Below are positions 4,901 through 7,344 of a DNA stretch of 7,344 nucleotides, piece after piece. The DNA comes from Egerieenecus sp048201975. GTDB lineage: Bacteria > Bacillota > Clostridia > Christensenellales > Aristaeellaceae. Position 1 is the first letter of the stretch, and the number at the start of each line of letters is the position of its first letter. Made by a program: the position numbers and the translations under genes. A model generated the notes under the pieces. It did no database searches. It was not told the DNA's origin and worked only from the letters and a program-made list of their open reading frames with translations. The stretch covers positions 1 through 7,344 of the forward strand of contig DBFBGQ010000057.1 in assembly GCA_048201975.1 (NCBI GenBank), in the 5' to 3' direction.

Positions 4901-7014
4901 GTGGCCCGCAGCTTGTAGACGCCGGGGGCCAGGCTGGTGAAGGCGGCGTTGCCTTCCTCGTCGGAGGTCTGGGAGGCGACCACGGTTTCCTGGCCGTCCA
5001 TGACGCGGATGGCCTCCAGCACCACCCCGGCAAGCAGGCGCTCATAGGTGCCGCGCTCGCCGTTGATGTTGGCGTCGATGAATACGTTGACCTCCAGGGA
5101 GCAGGCGTAGGTGGCGGCGGCATCCAGGCCGGTGATGTCGGAGCCGGCAAGGGCAATGGCGTCGCTCAGGCCGGTGAAGCTGACGCAGCTGGAGCCGACC
5201 TGGCCCAGCAGGGCGATGCCCTCCGGCGGGAGGATTTGCAACTGCCAGCTCCCCGCGGGAATGTCCGCGAAGGCCCAGTTGCCGTTGCCGTCGGTCAGGG
5301 TGGAGGCGAAGATCTGGCCGGCTTCGTCCAGCAGGTTTACCGTGGCCTCTGCCACGCCGGTTTCGCTCTCCTGCGCTTCCCCGTCCAGGTCGGCGTCCAG
5401 GAACACGCGGCCGGAAAGCCCAGCGGCGCTTACGCAGGTGAGCTCCGGCACGGTCACGGCCTGCCCGGAGGACACAACCACCTCTGTCACCGCCTGCCGC
5501 AGACCGTCCGCATCCAGCCCGGTCCAGCCTTCGCCCGCTGGCGTGCCGCCGGTGGGAAGGGTCACGGAAAGGGTGTAGGCGCCGGGAAGCACCTCTGCGA
5601 AAGCGTAGATGCCTGCGGAAACGGTGGTTTGCAGCTGATCGGCCTCGCCATCCAGGGAGACCACCGTGCCGTCAGGCAGGTTCGATACCGTACCTGTCAC
5701 TGTGCCCCCTTGGACCAGGGTCAGCTGGTAAGCGCTCTCCACACCGCCGGTGAGCGTTACATTCCACTGCGCCTGGACGCGCTGCAGGGTAGCGGTATGG
5801 TTCAGCTCCGTGAGCAGCGTACCCGGCACAAGGGATAGGGTCAGGGTATATTCTCCGGGGTTCAGGTTCCCCAGAATGACCACGCCCTGATCATCCGCCT
5901 GGCCCTGGGCGACAACGGTTTCCCCTTGGGTCAGGCTGCAGGTATAACTGGCGGGGACATCGGCAGTAAGCCGCAGCAGGCCGCGGGGTTCCGCCTGGGT
6001 AAAGATATCCACGGTGTCGGGGTTGTCCCCGCCCACGCGGACGGTTTGCACCGCGGCGGGGATGGCATACCGGCCGTCCTCCGGAATGAAGGTCAGCACA
6101 TATTCGCCCGCGTTCAGGCCGCGGATGGCGAACGCGCCCTGGTCGTCCGTGACGGCGGAGGCGCCGGTCTGCACGGTGACCGTCACCCCGGCAACGCCGG
6201 CGTCGCCGCAGGTGACCGTGCCCTGAATCACGCAGTCGGCGGGTTCAGGGGTGGCGGTGGGCGCCTGGGTGGGCTGCTCCGTGACCGCGGCGGTGGGCGC
6301 AGCCGTGGCTACCGCGGTAGGGACGGCGGTGGGCGCGGCGGTGAGGGCAGCGGTCCCTTCCACCTGCAGGTGGAGAATGTCCGTTTCTTCCCCCTTGTAG
6401 GCGGTGAGATCAAAGGCCAGGTCGGCGGCCAGGGCACGGCCGGGGCCGGCGGTCAGCTGGCGGAGAATATAGCTTCCACTTTGTATGGCCTGGGGCAGGG
6501 CGTAGTAGCCGGTATCGTCCAGGGCGAAGGTAAGCGCCTCCTGAAGGGTTTCCTGGCCCGCTTCATCCGTCGTGTGCCGCAGCAGGGCGAAGGACGCGCC
6601 CACTTCGCCCTGCACGGTGAACAGCCCCGCGTCCGCGTACACCAGCACGGGGGGATTGTTCTGCTTGCCCTGGGCGATGGATACGGAGATGGGGGTTTCC
6701 GGAATCAGGTAGCCCTCGGGCATGGCGTCCATCACCGGGCGCAGGGTGATTTGCTCCGTGGAGGACAGCGTCAGGGTATCTTCGCTGCCGTCCGTGGGGT
6801 TGGCCGTCACTTGTCCCAGCAGGCTTTCCCCGGACCACACCTCAAAGACGCCGGTGAGCGGTTCTGTGAGCCACTGTCCGTCGGCGGTGGCGCGTAACCC
6901 GCTGAAGGATACCGAAAGGGTGGTCTGGGCCGCCGACGCGGCCGGCGCCATGGCGCATAGCAACGCCAGGACCAGGGCCCATAGCATTCCCGCTTTGATG
7001 TGCGTTAATCGCAT
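1954..7014 (-). CDS. Giant secreted protein with ten tandem SdrD_B-like domains
   Basis: The product is 1686 aa. Residues 1-28 are a signal peptide (basic start, hydrophobic core LWALVLALLCAM, cleavage likely after AASA). Two SpaA/CnaB-like domains follow at about 29-122 and 128-220, then a Thr/Pro/Ala linker (221-260), a carboxypeptidase-regulatory-like domain (262-340) and two more beta-sandwich-like units (344-435, 436-530). Ten SdrD_B-like domains fill 535-1660. Most carry a calcium-loop pattern, such as VFADSNDNGLQDEGE (1108-1122), and a later PGxY turn. The last 26 residues are hydrophilic. No LPXTG motif, C-terminal helix, SLH domain or dockerin is seen. The start at 7014 has GGAGG 10 bases upstream and directly opens the signal peptide. 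The frame continues to a GTG at 7089 but without a ribosome binding site. The architecture suggests an extended, calcium-stiffened adhesin or matrix protein, by inference. The binding partner and mode of attachment are unknown. The gene is monocistronic and convergent with the flavodiiron gene. Confidence 0.92.
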   Translation of the reverse strand: MRLTHIKAGMLWALVLALLCAMAPAASAAQTTLSVSFSGLRATADGQWLTEPLTGVFEVWSGESLLGQVTANPTDGSEDTLTLSSTEQITLRPVMDAMPEGYLIPETPISVSIAQGKQNNPPVLVYADAGLFTVQGEVGASFALLRHTTDEAGQETLQEALTFALDDTGYYALPQAIQSGSYILRQLTAGPGRALAADLAFDLTAYKGEETDILHLQVEGTAALTAAPTAVPTAVATAAPTAAVTEQPTQAPTATPEPADCVIQGTVTCGDAGVAGVTVTVQTGASAVTDDQGAFAIRGLNAGEYVLTFIPEDGRYAIPAAVQTVRVGGDNPDTVDIFTQAEPRGLLRLTADVPASYTCSLTQGETVVAQGQADDQGVVILGNLNPGEYTLTLSLVPGTLLTELNHTATLQRVQAQWNVTLTGGVESAYQLTLVQGGTVTGTVSNLPDGTVVSLDGEADQLQTTVSAGIYAFAEVLPGAYTLSVTLPTGGTPAGEGWTGLDADGLRQAVTEVVVSSGQAVTVPELTCVSAAGLSGRVFLDADLDGEAQESETGVAEATVNLLDEAGQIFASTLTDGNGNWAFADIPAGSWQLQILPPEGIALLGQVGSSCVSFTGLSDAIALAGSDITGLDAAATYACSLEVNVFIDANINGERGTYERLLAGVVLEAIRVMDGQETVVASQTSDEEGNAAFTSLAPGVYKLRATLPYGYGFGKKGAEVRATSSIMEMSSELVQVSQELTVSQEEPTQVGVGVNTMASVTGIIWRDENADGIWNEGEGVIPGVTVTLTGEKYGLTYTVQSGEDGVYLLDQVRPDTYQLAFTCPDGWMFTRYSSTGGERRSIITTEGKRTASKKITLDPGDALDLQHVGMMQEATIEGMAFLDANYNGLYDEGEAPLAGVDVEIYKPNGDQIGSAVSAEDGTFRLTSLRPNDYRLRVILPDDGSTFTTTVDASVTGNWLKARSGRRENSVDPLTVALGETKQVVVGAIYPGSITGTCYLDDNFSATLDDNEKVVSGLTVTLLDAQGNEVDKVKSNSKGVYTFENLTPGTYQLSMQAKSGYAFTCLGEHNVMLNLSSGAGQSEPFFLALGENLQQMDAGMILPGVVQGSVFADSNDNGLQDEGETGLADAVVQLMSEEGEVFQATLDETGSYCFDAVMPGRYYVRYELPQDAVFSPVQSGGNTLTGEGNVGASEWFDFATGQTVDMPLVGGVILGEISGAVFTDANGSGTMETGDQLLAGVVFTLTPSRSDLEEISCTTGEDGAFTLAQIHPDRYTLQITFPQGMVLTRQTAFTLPLTSGKNEQRVTLDMAMGQRYTYQLMGAVEPAAVSGRFWLDENNNGRMDDQEQTPAGRRILVTDEGTGEAVATLTTDSAGVFSATGLLPGDYVFSYAMDDTMLSAKSGDSTFLDEGSAIVQRITLQAGETRSDLCAGVVVYTSLGGTVWADLHGEILPLAQAHLVLTDDTGTQLQVCDTLEDGAYRFDRLFPGDYYIAVTLPEGYLALEPGDARLADGSRISILAQASGRAGQSDKLTLRMAENQLKLDIGGVQPGSLGDQAWLDLDGDGWYDSGEPGLPGVALRLIRNGETVAETTTDAYGYYRFDNLYPSAYSLEATYPAEVKPTKPGTGLLTSLLPESEDTLSLIENIQVESDVANRNVDLGFVLREEGVYPAGVGDAPTQDWTKLYPQE
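2035..5412 (-). repeat. Array of ten SdrD_B-like domain repeats within the exoprotein gene
   Basis: The calcium-loop motifs start at residues 537, 644, 763, 879, 996, 1108, 1219, 1331, 1441 and 1555, that is 107-119 residues apart. Typical cores are VFLDADLDG, IWRDENADG, AFLDANYNG, FWLDENNNG and AWLDLDGDG. The shared pattern is a V/I-x-G strand, D-x-N-x-[ND]-G and an acidic GE, then L-A-G-V with a beta strand, D-x-x-G-x-[YF] and P-G-x-Y. The repeats have diverged strongly in sequence and are not near-identical tandem copies, so the array is old rather than a recent expansion. Repeat 5 (NFSA in place of N-x-N-G) and repeat 9 (loop missing) are the most divergent. Confidence 0.9.
6254..6336 (-). 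repeat. 36-base periodic repeat encoding the Ala-Pro-Thr linker
   Basis: The 11-mer GCGGTGGGCGC occurs at 6254-6264, 6290-6300 and 6326-6336 on the plus strand, exactly 36 bases apart. In the protein this is Ala-Pro-Thr-Ala at residues 227, 239 and 251, a 12-residue period in the flexible linker between the SpaA-like and carboxypeptidase-regulatory-like domains. The bases between copies have diverged. Such linkers in exported proteins are often flexible and sometimes O-glycosylated; glycosylation here is only a possibility. Confidence 0.75.
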
Positions 7015-7024
7015 TCGCACGCTG

Positions 7025-7029
7025 CCTCC
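7025..7029 (-). promoter_or_regulatory. Ribosome binding site (GGAGG) of the exoprotein gene
   Basis: GGAGG on the minus strand lies 10 bases before the ATG at 7014, within TTGGAGGCAGCGTGCGAATG. It decides the start: translation begins at the signal peptide and not at the GTG at 7089. An in-frame GTG also sits two codons before the ATG. Confidence 0.75.
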
Positions 7030-7037
7030 AACTTCTT

Positions 7038-7093
7038 CGGGCGTATGCCCGTTATTTTTCGCGTCATTGCCAAGAAAAAAAGAAAGCACGCGA
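7038..7093 (-). other. Two small inverted repeats in the exoprotein mRNA leader
   Basis: In the roughly 95-base leader, TCGCGT (7059-7064) and ACGCGA (7088-7093) can pair across a 23-base loop that contains a run of seven T on the minus strand. CGGGC (7038-7042) and GCCCG (7047-7051) form a tight 5-bp hairpin ending 8 bases before the GGAGG. They may affect translation or RNA stability. They do not match a riboswitch class that I recognise. Confidence 0.35.
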
Positions 7094-7115
7094 TAGACCT
7101 ATTTTTTCACATATC

Positions 7116-7144
7116 ATGGTAAAGCAAGCAGGAACAAATGTCAA
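7116..7144 (-). promoter_or_regulatory. Probable promoter of the exoprotein gene
   Basis: On the minus strand a perfect -35 box TTGACA (7144-7139) is followed by a 17-base spacer and TACCAT (7121-7116), 4 of 6 to the -10 consensus. Transcription would start near 7109, about 95 bases before the ATG. The weak -10 box would suit a gene needing an activator or having moderate output. Confidence 0.6.
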
Positions 7145-7344
7145 TGCTTGCACTTGTAAAACTCGGCGCGGCCTTTCCATTCTAATGGGCGATACTGGTC
7201 GGGCGGCGGGCCGTATCCGCCGCCGGTTCGGTACGGCCGCGGTGGCCCTTGTGTTGAGGTACAATACATAGGTAACAGTAAGGGAAGAAAAGAGAACCCA
7301 ACTGTGGTAAGATAGGAGTGCAAACAACCAACCCACCACAGAGG
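7141..7344 (-). other. Region upstream of the exoprotein; uncertain open minus-strand frame
   Basis: No confident gene is seen here. One minus-strand frame is open from the right edge to a TGA at 7141-7143, giving 67 codons that end in YRTGGGYGPPPDQYRPLEWK and then GRAEFYKCKH. The first ATG inside it (residue 19 after a TTG at 7323) has no ribosome binding site. It could be the 3' end of a gene whose start lies outside the window, or chance. A second minus-strand frame is also open here, which weakens the case. The TGA overlaps the -35 box of the exoprotein promoter. I do not recognise the product. Confidence 0.25.
7201..7248. repeat. GC-rich cluster of competing inverted repeats
   Basis: GGCGGCGG (7202-7209) pairs perfectly with CCGCCGCC (7217-7224) over a 7-base loop. 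An alternative perfect stem joins GGCCGTA (7209-7215) and TACGGCC (7232-7238), with outer GGGC/GCCC arms (7201-7204 and 7245-7248). The two foldings exclude each other unless they form a pseudoknot. No T tract follows on either strand, so it is not a standard terminator. Confidence 0.5.

Noticed and set aside
2647..5838. A 1063-codon open frame on the plus strand opposite the exoprotein gene
   Set aside because: It lies entirely antisense to a convincing domain-rich protein, starts at a GTG without a ribosome binding site, and shows only low-complexity Gly/Ala/Val/His-rich sequence. It is an effect of high GC and codon bias.
6254..6336. Possible CRISPR-like array because of the regular 36-base spacing
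   Set aside because: The repeated unit is only 11 bases, lies in frame inside a coding linker, and the period corresponds to 12 codons. There are no cas genes.
5926..6897. A 323-codon plus-strand open frame rich in Gly and Arg
   Set aside because: It is antisense to the signal-peptide-proximal half of the exoprotein, has no ribosome binding site or family features, and mirrors the GC-rich coding strand.
7015..7089. N-terminal extension of the exoprotein from a GTG at 7089
   Set aside because: It has no ribosome binding site and would place 25 mostly polar residues before an otherwise standard signal peptide. The ATG at 7014 has GGAGG upstream.
7138..7185. A 15-codon plus-strand frame (MSMLALVKLGAAFPF) as a leader peptide
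   Set aside because: There is only a weak AGGA-like site and no downstream plus-strand gene. It overlaps the minus-strand promoter.

Overview
The window reads as a chromosomal segment of a GC-rich, anaerobic, Gram-positive-type bacterium, most likely a member of the Bacillota (class Clostridia). The evidence is a class A flavodiiron protein, strong AAGGAG/GGAGG ribosome binding sites, a consensus sigma-A-type promoter, a strong intrinsic terminator, and a giant secreted protein made of SdrD_B/SpaA-type domains. No species can be assigned from the sequence alone.

Layout, left to right. (1) Positions 1-494, minus strand: the first 164 codons of an IS1182-family transposase, running off the left edge of the window. 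(2) 495-695: the intergenic region between the divergent transposase and flavodiiron genes. It holds a near-palindrome on the transposase side and a near-perfect promoter (TTCACA-17-TATAAT) for the flavodiiron gene. (3) 696-1841, plus strand: a complete 381-aa FprA-type flavodiiron protein with all its metal ligands, the expected O2/NO reductase of an anaerobe. (4) 1842-1953: a compact convergent intergenic region with two perfect or near-perfect hairpins. The second is a strong terminator whose T tract overlaps the stop codon of the gene on the other strand. (5) 1954-7014, minus strand: one very large gene for a 1686-aa exported protein. It has a signal peptide, two SpaA-like domains, a Thr/Pro/Ala linker, three carboxypeptidase-regulatory/CnaB-like domains and ten tandem SdrD_B-like domains of about 107-119 residues each. 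No LPXTG motif or C-terminal membrane helix is visible. (6) 7015-7344: the leader and promoter of that gene, then about 200 bases with a GC-rich inverted-repeat cluster and an open minus-strand frame of uncertain status.

The three genes do not form an operon. The transposase and the flavodiiron gene are divergent. The flavodiiron gene and the exoprotein gene are convergent and share a terminator region. The flavodiiron protein acts in cytoplasmic oxygen or nitric oxide defence. The large protein acts outside the cell, probably as a stalk-like adhesin or matrix protein (inference). I see no sign that the two are functionally linked. The most unusual items are the anchorless ten-repeat stalk protein with one collapsed repeat, its 36-base-periodic linker, and the tight convergent terminator.
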